Numbered from the stretch's first letter, positions 11,018 through 22,509 are shown. The stretch is 64,000 bases of DNA from Actinostola sp. cb2023 (GCA_033675265.1 JAUJYZ010001383.1:1-64000); one strand, 5' to 3'. Notes: a model not told the origin generated them from the sequence alone. A program made the numbers and translations.

Positions 11018-11230
11018 ATATCGGGTGCATTATGGGTAATTAAATAATCGAAAATTCCCCTTAAAGCGGGTTAACGCTAGCAAAGTTGGTAGAAATATTT
11101 AGTATAATGTTTATTTTAGTCTTACGTTTGTTGTTTGTAAATTTTGCTTCATTTAATAGTATTAGTGATGCACCCGATATATTGATATATTGATATATCG
11201 TGGCGGCCAGAATTTTTGCAAATGACTGTA

Positions 11231-11414
11231 TTAAGACAGTCCTTTTTGTGTGCTCAGTTGTAATCAAGATGGCGGCACATGGGTCGAGTTCCAGCAGACC
11301 AACCAGCAAAATGGAAGCCAAACCACGATACCATGACATGTACATGGCCGTGACGTGCATGACGTCATAGTCAGGATGTCACGCCATCACACGTTTTAAC
11401 TCAATCTACTGACA
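11231..11414. other. No recognisable feature
   Basis: Sequence between the split MITE and the intronic TIR element. No gene or repeat structure was seen. Confidence 0.4.
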
Positions 11415-12456
11415 GTGCTGAATAACCTATGCGCATGCGCGAGTGGCCTGACTGTTTGAACAGTTATTCCGAGCAAAATCTATGCCCGAAGTGTTATGTC
11501 TGCCGAGTTCGTAAAGAAAATCAAAAACTTTCTCTATCGAAAATTAGCTGAAAATCAGCTTGCAATAAAGACCACTAGAAGATCGAGGAGGTCATGCTAT
11601 GTTTTGAGACATTTCTTTCAGTAATTAAAACAAAATTAGTTCTTGAAAGCCACTCAATAGTCAGTGGGCTTGTTGTGGTCTTAGTTTGTTTATTCCAGAA
11701 TAAGTTACAAAAAAAGAAATACAAAACAGTCCCCAACTAACCCGCAAATATTATCACAACTAATCTAGGCGAGTTAGGCCTAGTTCAAACTCGCCGTTCT
11801 TAATTACTTCAAAAGAAGCCGCCTCATTATCTATTGTTTGAAATGAGAACGGCTCATGATTAGCACGACGTCTGAACTAGGCCTTAGCGGTTTACAACCA
11901 ATAATAATTACATTGTAATAGGCGATTTTCGAGATGGCGTCATATACTACATGTACAAGTACCAGAATATTTTGCCCATTTTCTTTTGTTAGATAATTAA
12001 CACCAATAGAGCTTTTTACCGATACGGCGGCCATTTAGGATTCTATTGTTTTGGCTAATATATTATGGGTTGCTCAAGGTGCAAATGACCCAAAAACTGT
12101 ACAGTGTGGAGTCGCGTCAATATATAATTTTTCTATTTCACTCTAACCATAGTGTTGTATGACTTACTATCTACATGTGTTGTGTATTGTTGTATAATTT
12201 TGTACAAATTCATTGCTTTAAATGAAGTTTTCGTAGTTTTTCAAGGCCAAATGGTTACTAGCTTGCCTCCTAGGCATCCCATAATGCAATGTGGCCGCCG
12301 TATCGGTAAAAAGGTCTATTGTCTTACTATTCTCATGAGGGAAAAGAATCTGAATAAGAAAGAGAATTCACAAATCATTCTGGTAGTTGTAGTCAAATGA
12401 CGTCATCGTGAAAATCGAGACGTCGGCTCGCGCATGCGCATACGTTATTCAGCGCG
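11415..12456. mobile_element. TIR element in the K+ channel intron
   Basis: GTGCTGAATAACCTATGCGC at the left is inverted at the right (CGCATACGTTATTCAGCGC), with the shared GCGCATGCGCGAG core. The right end lies only about 25 bp from the splice donor at 12481. Further inverted pairs lie inside: 11920-11942 with 12397-12419, a hairpin at 11775-11885 with TAGGCCTAGTTC ends, and a MITE at 12004-12321. No transposase frame was found. Confidence 0.6.
12004..12321. mobile_element. Nested MITE with TTTTTACCGATACGGCGGCC ends
   Basis: The segment TTTTTACCGATACGGCGGCC at about 12013-12032 is repeated in inverse at about 12291-12312. It lies inside the larger intronic TIR element. Confidence 0.6.
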
Positions 12457-12475
12457 TTCCAGTCTACTGTCTTCT

Positions 12476-12484
12476 ACTCACCCT
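12476..12484 (-). other. Splice donor of the K+ channel exon
   Basis: On the minus strand the reading frame runs ...ACAGTAGG then GTGAGTAG. This is a strong GT donor, placed where Kv4-type genes also carry an intron, inside the Gly of TxGYGD. Reading through it meets TGA at once, which supports an exon end. Confidence 0.8.
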
Positions 12485-13512
12485 ACTGTCATCATTGTCA
12501 CCACCGTGTACCACATGGTGTTTGGAATACTCGTAAAGTTACTCAATCCCCCGTCGTACTCCGTGTAAAACATTACCGTTGAAAACATGACATTTGCCAG
12601 GAAAAATCCAAAGAACAAAAATCCAAGGTCCACGAACACTATCTTTAGCATATGTCCCACAACACGCATGTGGCGGAATTGTCTTGAGAGTTTGATCATG
12701 CGCACAATGCGGAGAACTCTAAAAACGCCTAGAAGATTTGTTAGATTCTTGATGTCTTTATCTGTTGCCAGACTCGTGACGACGAGATCCACGTAAAAAG
12801 GCATAAAAGCCAGTACATCAACGAGGCTTAGTTTACTAAGTACGAATTGAAGCCTTTTTGTGGAAGCGTAAAGTCTTACAAAATACTCCAAAGTGAACAC
12901 GCCGATACAACAGGACTCTACGGATTCAAACAAGTCTGGGAACTTTTCCTGGAATTTCAGTCCACCACCGTAATACACCGTTTCCAGGATAGTGAAACAA
13001 ATGCTAATACATATTGTAAAAGCAATAAATACTTGAATAGCCTTGCCGAGACAAGACGATTCGCCATCCTCCAGTAGTAACCAGAGATATTTTCGTCTTG
13101 AATCCAACGGTGCATTTGTCAGACAAGATTTCTTGGCCTTTGTCCGGATACTGACATGTGACTCGTCCTCCCAACAACACGGTTCAACTTCGGTCGGGCA
13201 AATACGAAAGAACTTGAGCTCATCTTTGAACGAGTTATTGCAGTCCTCAGACGACGTGTGCAGCTTGCCCACTCGGTAAAAGTTCAATATGTATCTGAAC
13301 ATGTGAGGGTCACGGTCAAGGAAATACTCCCGATGCTTCTCGTCGAAGTAAACGGACAACATTTCACTCCCTAAAAGTGTCTTCGGGTGTTTCTTCAGTG
13401 TGCTCTCCCACGTGACATATCTACGGCCGCTAACATTGAGGGTAATCAACTTGTCATCCTTTCCTTTCGATTCACTAGATTTTCGATGCCGGCGTTTGTA
13501 TTGCAATGTCAT
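12482..13512 (-). CDS. Voltage-gated K+ channel, Shal (Kv4)-like, first coding exon
   Basis: 344 codons from ATG 13512 to a splice donor (intron begins GTGAGT at 12481, splitting the filter glycine codon). The T1 tetramerisation domain (about residues 20-115) contains LNVSGRRYVTW and the zinc motif His85-x5-Cys91-x20-Cys112-Cys113 found in Shab, Shaw and Shal channels but not Shaker. S1 is about 157-178, S2 200-218, S3 226-246. S4 (262-283) has basic residues at every third position (R265, R268, R271, K274, R277, R280). S5 is about 289-313, followed by the pore helix FTSIPNTMWYTVVTM and filter residues MTVG. FTSIP and an intron right at the filter are Shal-like, while EVEPCCW recalls Shaw. 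Expected product: a plasma-membrane K+ channel subunit acting as a tetramer. Residue 341 is Met where Thr is usual. The exon for GYGD, S6 and the C-terminus was not found. Confidence 0.9.
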
Positions 13513-14235
13513 TGATTTTCGAGCGGATCCCTTACATGTGATTCTGCAGGTTCCCTGTTACCTTGGACTGGATGTGAAGTGTGTGCAGTCTATTGTCGTA
13601 GTCCGTTTTCAATTATGTTCGCACAGAATGGAGAGACGCCTCTGTAACTGAAATTAACAACCTACATGAGCAATTAATACTTACTGAAATAATGGTGATA
13701 CACCTCTGTAAAAATCCCTAACCAACATAAGCAATTAAAAATTAAGTAAGAGTGTTGTTGCACGTGGGTATCATTATTTCAATTTCAAAACTGTTTCTTC
13801 CACGTAAATGTTTTTTTATTTTATTTTTTTATTGAAATAATTAAAAATTAGTTCAACTGAAAGACTGTCATGGATCGGAAGACTTTAGAAAGAATCCATG
13901 CGCATTCCTTCCCTCTTGGAAAAAGCATGCATTGAAGTTTGTGGCAAAAAGGATGGACAGAATTCCAGGAAAATTGATCAACAATTACTTGGTTGGAATT
14001 AGTTATACGAGGAAGCCTGCGTGTCATGCATTCTTATATCAATCAAGCTCAACTGATCAACTATTCTATCATGTTGAGTTGTTACGACTGCGTTTCACCA
14101 CAGGTCGTAATTAATATAACAAGTTCGGGTCCAATTGATTATAATTTCCTTCCTTCGGCGCTATCGTTTCATCATTTTCGATGAAGAGCTGATGAGATTT
14201 GTGTCACTTTTATATACGGATTTATTACATTTCGT
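13513..14235. other. Upstream side of the K+ channel gene, nothing specific seen
   Basis: This should hold the 5' UTR and possibly the promoter of the minus-strand channel gene. No convincing TATA box, splice acceptor or further coding segment could be assigned. Confidence 0.3.
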
Positions 14236-14404
14236 TATAGACCGAATGCAATAATGGCGTCCAATTTCAACTGCCATTGTTCTGGACTGACTAGCCTCTC
14301 ATACAGGTGAAAATGCTTTTGTGTTTCCACATGAACACGAGGTTAGTCAGTCAGTCAGAACAATGGCAATTGAATTTGGACGCCATTATTGCATTCGGTC
14401 TATG
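14236..14404. mobile_element. Foldback MITE, about 168 bp
   Basis: Long near-perfect arms of about 55 bp: ATAGACCGAATGCAATAATG at the left and its inverse at the right, with GGCGTCCAATTTCAACTGCC / GGCAATTGAATTTGGACGCC inside and a loop near TGAAAATGC. Confidence 0.8.
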
Positions 14405-14516
14405 TCGTCTACCAAGTCAAGGAAAAAAGAAAAACGGATGGATGAATCGGTGGAGTGTAATGAAGGGGGAAAAATGAATAGAAAATGAATGTATTCATCG
14501 GAAAATATATGTTAAC

Positions 14517-14990
14517 AAATAGTCAGCTAGAATTTCTCAAACACGCCCCCACATTTCAGCACATACAAATAACATGGGCTCAAAATCAAGGTTTTTTGAA
14601 CATTTCGTCGTAAAAATGCATATAACTAAAGAAAGTACCCACGGATTTAGTTTCTTTGATCTTTCGTGGATCATATTGTTCGATCGTAATTGAAATTCGA
14701 TGTAAAAAGGGTCTGTACTTTTTGAGTTGAAAGTGTCTACCGTACCGCAAGAGAATTGGCGTGACAATGACCTCAAACGGGCATGTCAGCCCACATAAAT
14801 GGCTCTGATTGAAACTACACAGGCCTAGTCACAAAAGTACCGACGGCATAGCAAAGCCCGTGAGTTTATGAACATTTTTATATATAATACTTGATAATTC
14901 GAACAAATTTTGATCTGTACTTTGGCCAGTTTTTACAGAGCATATAGCACACCAGCCTATTTTCTCTATATGTATATCTATATGAGTATC
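14517..14990. repeat. Dispersed repeat family R1, copy 1 (diverged)
   Basis: The first of four copies of a family recognised by CACGCCCCCACATT, ACATGGGCTCAAA, TTCAAGGTTTTTT-type and GGCCAGTTTTTA segments. The other copies are at about 28795-28965, 31540-32035 and 45979-46417. This copy is the most diverged. There is no coding potential and I do not recognise the family. Confidence 0.75.
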
Positions 14991-15600
14991 GCCGGGTCTA
15001 ACTGCTGTGAAGATTCAAGAGTAAACTATGATTCATCAGACCCGTCTCTGGTGCCGTTTACATGCTCTTGATCACTTGAAGGAATAGGTAACGGCAATGG
15101 TGAAGGAATAAATGATTATCAAAGCGGTGGTGAACTGCAGAATTCGGAACAAGTAAGCGGCTCAGTTGTATGTAGTACAAAATAAGTGGCCGTTTTGTAT
15201 CGGTAGATACTGATACGGTAAATTACTTATCAAATCCAACTATATATAACAGTCTATGTTTCACAACTTTATTTGATATGTAGCAGTTTAATTAACAGAG
15301 AAGATCTAAGTTAAAATCTCTATGCGATTTAGAGAGCTCTGCTAGCTACTACGGTTATATATGATTTCTAATATATTTTACTCATCAATTATAATGTGTA
15401 CTAGTCTCGAAATATTTTAGGAAACTAAAGCTTTGTAAAAACCTCTCGAATGCCGCCTTCGCTGAAGGTTTGTTTTGAACTCGGTGGCATACTGCGCACG
15501 CGCAGTCAGCAAAATGTTCCAAATGTATGGACTATTTAAAACATTGATATGCGCTCAGTCATCGACTACACGTTTACAGACACCGCGGCATCCCTGTATT
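14991..15600. other. No recognisable feature
   Basis: AT-rich with only short frames; no repeat structure was seen. Confidence 0.4.
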
Positions 15601-16278
15601 TTAAGGTGGCTCGAAGTAGTTTTTAACTGACCACACTTCTACTTTTCATTCGGCGAATTGATAGACTTGTCCTAGACCGATCAAAACGACTTTTGCACCA
15701 GTTATCGGACAAAGATGGAAATGTCAATTTCAGCTCGATCTAGGTTTCCTTGGCAACGATAAACAAAGATAAACAAAGATCGTTGAAATCAGTTTTTCTA
15801 AATTATCTCAAGATTTCGATGAGCTCTAGACAAGCGGCTATGTGCATGATAAACTACATACTAAAGCAACGTAGCTGAGACAGAATTCAAACTTTTTGAT
15901 CAGAGCGATTTTGAATAACTCACATAAACATTCTTTATGCAAATTATTCAAAATCGCTCTGATCAAAAAGTTTGAATTCTGTCTCAGCTACGTTGCCTTA
16001 GTATGTAGTTTATCACGCATATAGTCGCTTGTCTAGAGCTCATCGAAATCGTGAGATAATTTAGAAAAACTGATTTCAACGATCTTTGTTTATCTTTGTT
16101 TATCGTTGCCAAGGAAACCTAGATCGAGCTGAAATTGACATAATTCCAAATTTCCATATTTGCCCGATAACTGGTGCAATTAAAAGTCGTTTTGATCGGT
16201 CTAGGACAAGTCTATCAATTCACCAAATGAAAAGTGTAAGTGTGGTCAGTAAAAAAAAACTACTTTGAGTCACCTTAA
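15601..16278. mobile_element. 677-bp foldback element flanked by TTAA
   Basis: Two arms of roughly 320 bp run from TTAAGGTGGCTC to GAGTCACCTTAA and match almost throughout, for example CAGAATTCAAACTTTTTGAT and its inverse near the centre. Only about 25 bp of loop remain (about 15921-15945). TTAA at both outer ends fits target sites of piggyBac or Kolobok type elements. No transposase is present. Confidence 0.85.
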
Positions 16279-16892
16279 TTTAGATTTTATTATCCTTGAT
16301 TTATTTTACGGTATCGTATCCGTTTTGTAGCTTATATATAATTTTATAAATAACGGTTATTGTTTGTTTGAACAGCGTATCCACTTTAATTTTGTCAGCA
16401 AGATATAATTTAGTGACACTAATGCCATTACAGCTTCGCTGACCCAAAGGAATGTGAGCCCACTATTTATTTGGTCAGCGAATATTCGAGTGAAAATCCA
16501 AACATATTTTAACATTTGAATCCAAGATTTCAAATATTGTCGTATGAGATTTAAAGAACGACCTGATACAATAATTATCTCTGCAGAATGTAAACAACTA
16601 CAGGAGCCCTTTACTAGGAGCCTTCCTCTCCTTTAATAGGTTTGTACGACATCTATTTCTGTTATATCTATATATTTATATTTTAAATTATCGTTGTACA
16701 TTAGATTAAGTAGTAATTCTGAAAAGCCCCATTGGGATAATTAATTAATAAAGTATAAAGTATTATCTTTTGCACAAATTGAGCTAAAAATAGAAACACT
16801 CATTATATATTCCGCGCGATTAACCAATCATATCGCGTCTTACACAATAGGAATTTGACGTCAGATTCAACACTGCTCAGTTTGCTCTGGGT
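16279..16892. other. No recognisable feature
   Basis: AT-rich; no gene or repeat structure was seen. Confidence 0.4.
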
Positions 16893-17410
16893 ATAGTCTC
16901 CCTCGCAGCCGTGTTTAGTGTCGTCACGTAACGCTCTCTCCCCTTACACACGGCTGCTTACCCAAGCACTACATTCCGTTCCAATTGTAAGTGTTTATCC
17001 AATCAAAAATATTTATTCGTTATTCATGTTCACTAGTTGTCAACGACTCGACACTCCCAGGCTCATGTTTCGTTGTTTATTTACGTAAGAACATTGCAAA
17101 GTTAGGAAATGAATTCAAGTACACGATTTACTAGTCTTCCTCGCAGCCGTGTTTAGTGTATTGGTTTAGTGTATTGCCCAGTTAAACTCTCTGATATGAA
17201 ATTCTTTCGCTGCAAGGCAAAACGCTTCGTCAATGGACGCCATCTTGCTTGTCACTGGTCTTTGGTATGGCGCGAACGTTGACCTGATTTCGGGCAACAA
17301 GCTCTGATTGGTTAATTCTGTGGAACGGAATGTAGTGCTTGGGTAAGCAGCCGTATTTTTTGGGAGAGAGCGTTGCGTGACGACACTAAACACGGCTGCT
17401 AGGGAGACTA
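16893..17410. mobile_element. MITE with AGTCTCCCTCGCAGCCG ends
   Basis: About 90-bp inverted ends contain AGCCGTGTTTAGTGTCGTCA, CGCTCTCTCC and CCCAAGCACTACATTCCGTT. A third, partial copy of the same end (CTCGCAGCCGTGTTTAGTG) lies inside at about 17140, so the element was rearranged or received a second insertion. Confidence 0.75.
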
Positions 17411-17764
17411 TGTTGTGGGCTACGTTTTCAATAATGGCGGCTGAATGCGTACCGTGTAGTTCCAGTGATTCTAGTGATTCAGAATCTAGTGAAATTTCAG
17501 ATTTTCCGTCGTCTGACTTCAGCACTTAATTTCAGTTTCAGTTTCAGTTTTATTAGTGCCAATATAGTATTCTAATCCAGGCACGAATGATCAACGGGAC
17601 AATTGAACTGAATAGCACAGAACAAGTTACGTATTACATGTTACTAATTAAGTAACAAAAACAAGCTACAGACTGTGTATTTACGATTTCGCACGGAAAG
17701 GGCATTCCAGAGGGGACTTTATGCTCCTTACAAAAATAGAATACTTATATACATCCCGGCAATG

Positions 17765-18282
17765 AAGCAGATAACTGATAACTGATAACTGATAACTGAT
17801 AACTGACAACTGACAACTGATAACTGATAACTGATAACTGATAACTGACAACTGACAACTGACAACTGACAACTGACAACTGACAACTGACAACTGATAA
17901 CTGATAACTGATAACTGATAACTGATAACTGATAACTGACAACTGATAACTGATAACTGATAACTGATAACTGATAATGATAACTGATAACCGCGCGATA
18001 ACTGATAACTGATAACTGACAACTGATAACTGATAACTGATAACTGATAACGATAACTGATAACTGATAACTGACAACTGACAACTGACAACTGACAACT
18101 GATAACTCAATGATAACTGATAACTGACAACTGACAACTGACAACTGACAACTGACAACTGACAACTGACAACTGACAACTGACAACTGATAACTGATAA
18201 CTGATAACTGATAACTGATAACTGATAACTGATAACTGATAACTGATAACTGATAACTGATAACTGATAACTGATAACTGTA
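17765..18282. repeat. 7-bp array (ATAACTG / ACAACTG)n, about 73 copies
   Basis: Heptamer tandem repeat of about 518 bp. Two variants, ATAACTG and ACAACTG, occur in runs rather than at random, with a few irregular units (near 17976, 17995, 18050 and 18108). The overlapping minus-strand frames reading QLSVISY exist only because the repeat lacks stops. Confidence 0.95.
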
Positions 18283-19415
18283 AAATTAATTCCATGGTGT
18301 ATGCGTTCTGAGCCAGTCTAGTCATATCATTGGGAAGGTTAATATTAATTAGATTGACATGGATCGAGCGAGGAAGGAGAAGGATTGAACAAAACAAAAA
18401 ACACTTCAAGTACGAGTACAGTACTTCTAAAAACAAAGCTACAAGTTCAAAACCCAACAAACGAACATCTTCTGCTCTTTCTGAGAAGGAGGTCAACGAT
18501 CTGACACCATGGAAATTTGCATATCTAAAAATAGCACAATTTGTGCAAAAGATGTCGTATTACCAGAGGAAGGCTCCTATAGTAGACAACAAAACGGGAA
18601 TTTAGGATAGGGGTGTGCCCCCGGGATGTCGAAACCTGAAATATAAACCCAATTTAAGGAAAAAGTTAATACTATTCCTTTGGAAATCGCTGATATCAGA
18701 AGTGCATACGCTGGCTGTTACGCTAAGCGGATTTCAAAACAAGACGCTCAATGAGCGTATACTCGGACATTATTAAAAAGGATAATGCAGTAGCCGAAAT
18801 GATATGCCTGTAGGCTTAATCGCTAAATGTTATAACCAAACAAACCAATACGCGTCCCGTAGCTAGACAAAGTCTCAGACAAGTGATCGAATTTCGTAGT
18901 GACCTCATCACAGGCCGACGTTATTAGAACCATCTAAGCATGAATATACGTCCCAAGTACGTATTTCAGACGAAACGTCGACGAATCGCAGATCTCTATC
19001 TCTGCTCACCGACACACACCATTGGCAGAACATGGCATAGCGAGATCATGATAGTTTTGGAGTTCATTTGATTTGCTTTTCAGTTCATTTGATTTGTTAA
19101 ACACAACTGCTTCTCTCTCGATACAGCACGAGCTTCTACACAGCACTTCTAGTCGGTAGTCGTGGAACGATCAGTTCAGTAGCATGCACTTCTATTAACT
19201 CGATGACCCTAGAGCGAACAATACTTCGGATTTAGTTTGATATACGCTCGGAAACTAATTGACCCGTTTGAGCATAGAATTACTTCATTAGGCGTTCGGA
19301 TATCATCGCCCCCGTTTACAGCCAATCGAAACCCTGAAACAGACATTCCTGGCCGATACGATCACATTCTTCGCATTTAATGGCCAACGAAGAAAAATAA
19401 ATAAAAAGAAAGCGC
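18283..19415. other. No recognisable gene
   Basis: Short frames only; no domain or repeat was seen in about 1.1 kb. Confidence 0.4.
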
Positions 19416-19416
19416 A

Positions 19417-19458
19417 TTATAACTCGGTCACTTCCTCCGGAAGTGTCCGAGTTATAAA
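19417..19458. repeat. 41-bp hairpin
   Basis: TTATAACTCGGTCACTTCC and GGAAGTGTCCGAGTTATAA are inverted with one mismatch and a 3-base loop. It may be the collapsed end of a foldback element. Confidence 0.6.
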
Positions 19459-19590
19459 AAAAGTGTACCCAAATTAAAGATCGAATATTTTATTTTGAAG
19501 GTGAAAAAGCAAAATATGGTACCCCATCTAAGGATCTGGAGGTTCAAAATCCATACCCTATTTTGGGGCACATACCTATATAGCGTATAT

Positions 19591-20090
19591 ATTTAATTTA
19601 GCTGAAACTTCACTAAAATAATCTCAAAGAGCCATACAATTACTGGTTAATGTGTTTTCTCAAAATTCCTATGGGAAGTATTACATTTTTAAGAATCTTT
19701 AGAAGTGTCAGTGGGTCATCTACTCAACCCTAACAATCAACACAGCTTCGCTCCATACATTTCTTTGTGTTTAGTTTCTTGAATTATTTTATTTCTATAA
19801 AGCTAAAAGTTTGGGTGAAGGAGTTTTCTTACATTATTTGTGCTTAGGATTGATTGTCTGACCAGTTGTCTTCAATGCAGAGCTGTTATCTGAACAAAAC
19901 ATTGAGATATTTTGACTCACTGATACAAAGAAATGTATGGAGCTGAATGTTGGGTTGACATGACGTCACTGACACCTCTAAAAGATTCATAAAAATATAG
20001 TACTTCCCTCTGGAATATCGAAAAAGGATTTTAACTAGTTATTATTAGACCCTTAAAGAATTATTCAATGAAGTTTCAGCTAAATTAAAT
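19591..20090. mobile_element. Diverged TIR element, about 500 bp
   Basis: ATTTAATTTAGCTGAAACTT at the left is mirrored at the right (AAGTTTCAGCTAAATTAAAT). The similarity continues with gaps for over 150 bp on each side, including CCATACATTTCTTTGT. The arms are clearly older than those of neighbouring foldbacks. Confidence 0.7.
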
Positions 20091-20423
20091 TTCGATCGAT
20101 TTTCGTCCAAGTAGCACTTTAACACGTGGTGTGGTGACCAATCCGAGTATAAATCTGAGGTTTGCTTGATCGAACACACAAGCTGGAACGAAGTTCTTAC
20201 GTCCAAATTCGAAATTTGAACTTTTTTTTATAGATCGTGGAATTCGAAGTTTACTGATTCGAATTCTCTTACGGCAAATGGCTCTTATAGTTGTAGCTGT
20301 CGCACCAATCTACTCTCGATGGTATCCGTGCCCGACATAAACCATTGTTATGTAAAGTTAGTGACAACCAGAGATCCATTGATAGAGCAGGGTGACAAAC
20401 TCCATTATAAAAATATTAACATA

Positions 20424-20739
20424 TAGGCCTTGTTACACGGTGAAACTTTTTCGTGAAACTTTTTCGTGAATCAGTGCGAGACAGTTTAACATGTTTGCTG
20501 AAACAAGTTTCACGAGGTGTGTTACACGGTGCAATGGCTGGTTTTATGAAACGTTTTTGCTTCGAGTTTCACGAAAAAGTAGAAAGAAGTTCTACTTTTC
20601 ATGAAACTGGCTCGCAACGCAAATTCGAAAAAGTTTCCTGAAAACGACCATGTTACACGGTGAAACTCTTTGTGAAACCTGTCTCGCACCGTTTCACGAA
20701 ACAGTTTCACAAAAAAGTTTCACCGTGTAACAAGGCCTT
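20424..20739. mobile_element. MITE with CCTTGTTACACGGTGAAAC ends
   Basis: Inverted ends AGGCCTTGTTACACGGTG and CACCGTGTAACAAGGCCT. The motif TGTTACACGGTG also occurs twice inside, and GTTTCACGAAA-type segments recur, so the element is built from repeated subterminal blocks. Confidence 0.75.
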
Positions 20740-21029
20740 ACAGTGCGACTACACCAACCAAGGCCACCCAAACAAATTTTGAATCAAATTTGCTAATCAC
20801 ATTTGTGATGCTGAATAACAGAATGATGTCGAATTCTACAATTTAAACTGTTTCTTGTTCACTCTTGATCATATACATACACCGGCATATAAAGTAAAAT
20901 ATATGCTTTTAAAGCGAAAAATAAAAAAATTGTGCAGATTCTATTGTTTAAATACTCAATTGTGATTGGATATAATTTGTATGAAAATTTGTTTGGGTGG
21001 CCTTGGTTGGTGTAGTCACACTGTAAGGC
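20735..21029. mobile_element. MITE with GCCTTACAGTGCGACTACAC ends
   Basis: About 45-bp inverted ends containing CACCAACCAAGGCCACCC and its inverse. It begins within the last bases (AGGCCTTA) of the preceding MITE, so the two are back to back. Confidence 0.8.
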
Positions 21030-22075
21030 TTTTTTTAAATAAAACATTATAAATAAAATAAAAATTAAATAAAAAATTATAAAATAGAGGAGTTTGAGAT
21101 TCTGCTTTTTACGAAATCGTTGACTGAGAAGATATTGAAGGAAGCTAGGATTCAAGGGGTTATTGAACCAACCGAACCACAGTATTATTTAATTCATGTT
21201 CCGGTCACCAAATCCTGATGTCCCAAAACGTATGCAATGATTTTGATATGAGTCAGTTGGCTACAATTTATAACAGTTAAAGTGACCAGAGGTTACCTTA
21301 AGATCCCGACTTACCTTGTAACCTCGCTATTCAAGGTGAACTGCAACTTGTACTGTGTCTGCTTCGATCAAAAAGACAGTTCATTGAATTTCGCTGTTGC
21401 CAAAAAATGTTCGATATTTGCTGTATTGATAGTTCAAATTCACCTTATAATTATGAGGCCAATTTTTGTTTCCCTAACTGAGCCTTAGACCTGTGTACCT
21501 CAGTGTCCTGGCATCCACAGTGTTACCTTATTAACACAGTCTTTTAACGTACGTGGCGAAGCTAATCAACAAAATAAAAATAGAACATTGTTCAAACTAG
21601 TTTTCAGTGAATCGTTTTCATTTGTGGACGATACAGGTGGTTCTATTTACGTTGAATATTATGTTGAATAGTTAATGAACATCAACGATCACTGCTTTAC
21701 AAACCTGAAGATTGTCAGTTATTGATCAACTTGGGCAATTTGACGCTGTTACTGAGTTGTGGCAAGGAGACAAATAAAATGACTGTACGTCAGTTACAAA
21801 ACAAGTTCAATTCAGTTGAAAATGGTGCTGCTGACAGCTACAGCTCATTATCATGCATAATACTTGAAAAGTTATGTTTCAAGGAGAATGTACTCTATAA
21901 GGATATGTTCATTGATAAAGTGTGTTCAGTTGAGTTCAGTTAGTAAATGATGTATAAACTTTCTGAGCAGATATGAGCGATTCAAATTGTGAAAAAACTC
22001 TTCAAAACAAGGATTGATAGGCCTAGCTTAGTTGATACACACAAGCAAAACTCTATTTTTAATCGATAAATAATA
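21030..22075. other. No recognisable gene
   Basis: Short frames (for example 21722-21943, +) without recognisable domains. Confidence 0.4.
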
Positions 22076-22155
22076 ATAATAATATTAATAATAATAATAA
22101 TAATAATGTTTTTTTTAAAATATTAATATTAATAATAATAATACTTAATAAATAA
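22076..22155. repeat. AAT-type microsatellite
   Basis: Imperfect ATA/TAA repeats with interruptions. Confidence 0.8.
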
Positions 22156-22168
22156 ATAGAGGTTATTG

Positions 22169-22293
22169 CACGGGAAGTTGTGTAATACGGCTGGATATTT
22201 TTACGAGTCGTGCCGTATTTTGAAGAGCCGTAGGCGAGTCAAAATACAAACAGACGAGTAAAAATATCCAGCCGTATTACACAACTACCCGTG
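22169..22293. mobile_element. Foldback MITE, about 125 bp
   Basis: CACGGGAAGTTGTGTAATAC at the left and its near-inverse at the right, continuing through GGCTGGATATTTTTACGAGT to a loop near GAGCCG. Confidence 0.7.
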
Positions 22294-22509
22294 TATTAAA
22301 TTGTTTATTATACGACAACAAAAAGCAAACGTCTTTTTCTCTTTCTTTTTATTTGCGACCGGACAAAACAAGAAACAAATTGAGCACGCGCGCAAAATTG
22401 ACGTGTCCGAATTCTAAAACGTGTAATACGCTGTCATATTTGTACTCGTATTTGTACTGTAAGATTACAAGTTGTGTAATAAATACTGATACATGCAAAA
22501 CAACAACAA

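Larger units (their letters stand above)
8138..11230. mobile_element. Tc1/mariner-like MITE split by a LINE
   Basis: The left piece (8138-8191) and right piece (11015-11230) together form an element of about 270 bp. Its ends read TAGTCATTTGCAAAAATTC and its inverse, followed inward by TATCAATATAT runs and CGGGTGCAT. The LINE lies within the left inverted repeat. A third, uninterrupted partial copy lies at about 39885-40022. The TA-flanked ends suggest the Tc1/mariner group; this is inferred. Confidence 0.7.

Noticed and set aside
11061..12400. Second exon of the K+ channel (GYGD, S6)
   Set aside because: No minus-strand frame here has a GYGD or S6-like segment; the sequence is filled by TIR elements.
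17434..17529. Short Ser/Asp-rich frame starting MAAECVPC
   Set aside because: Only 31 codons, directly beside a MITE end, with no exon continuation visible.
17681..18186. Frames reading QLSVISY repeats
   Set aside because: Present in all three registers of a 7-bp repeat; pure low complexity.
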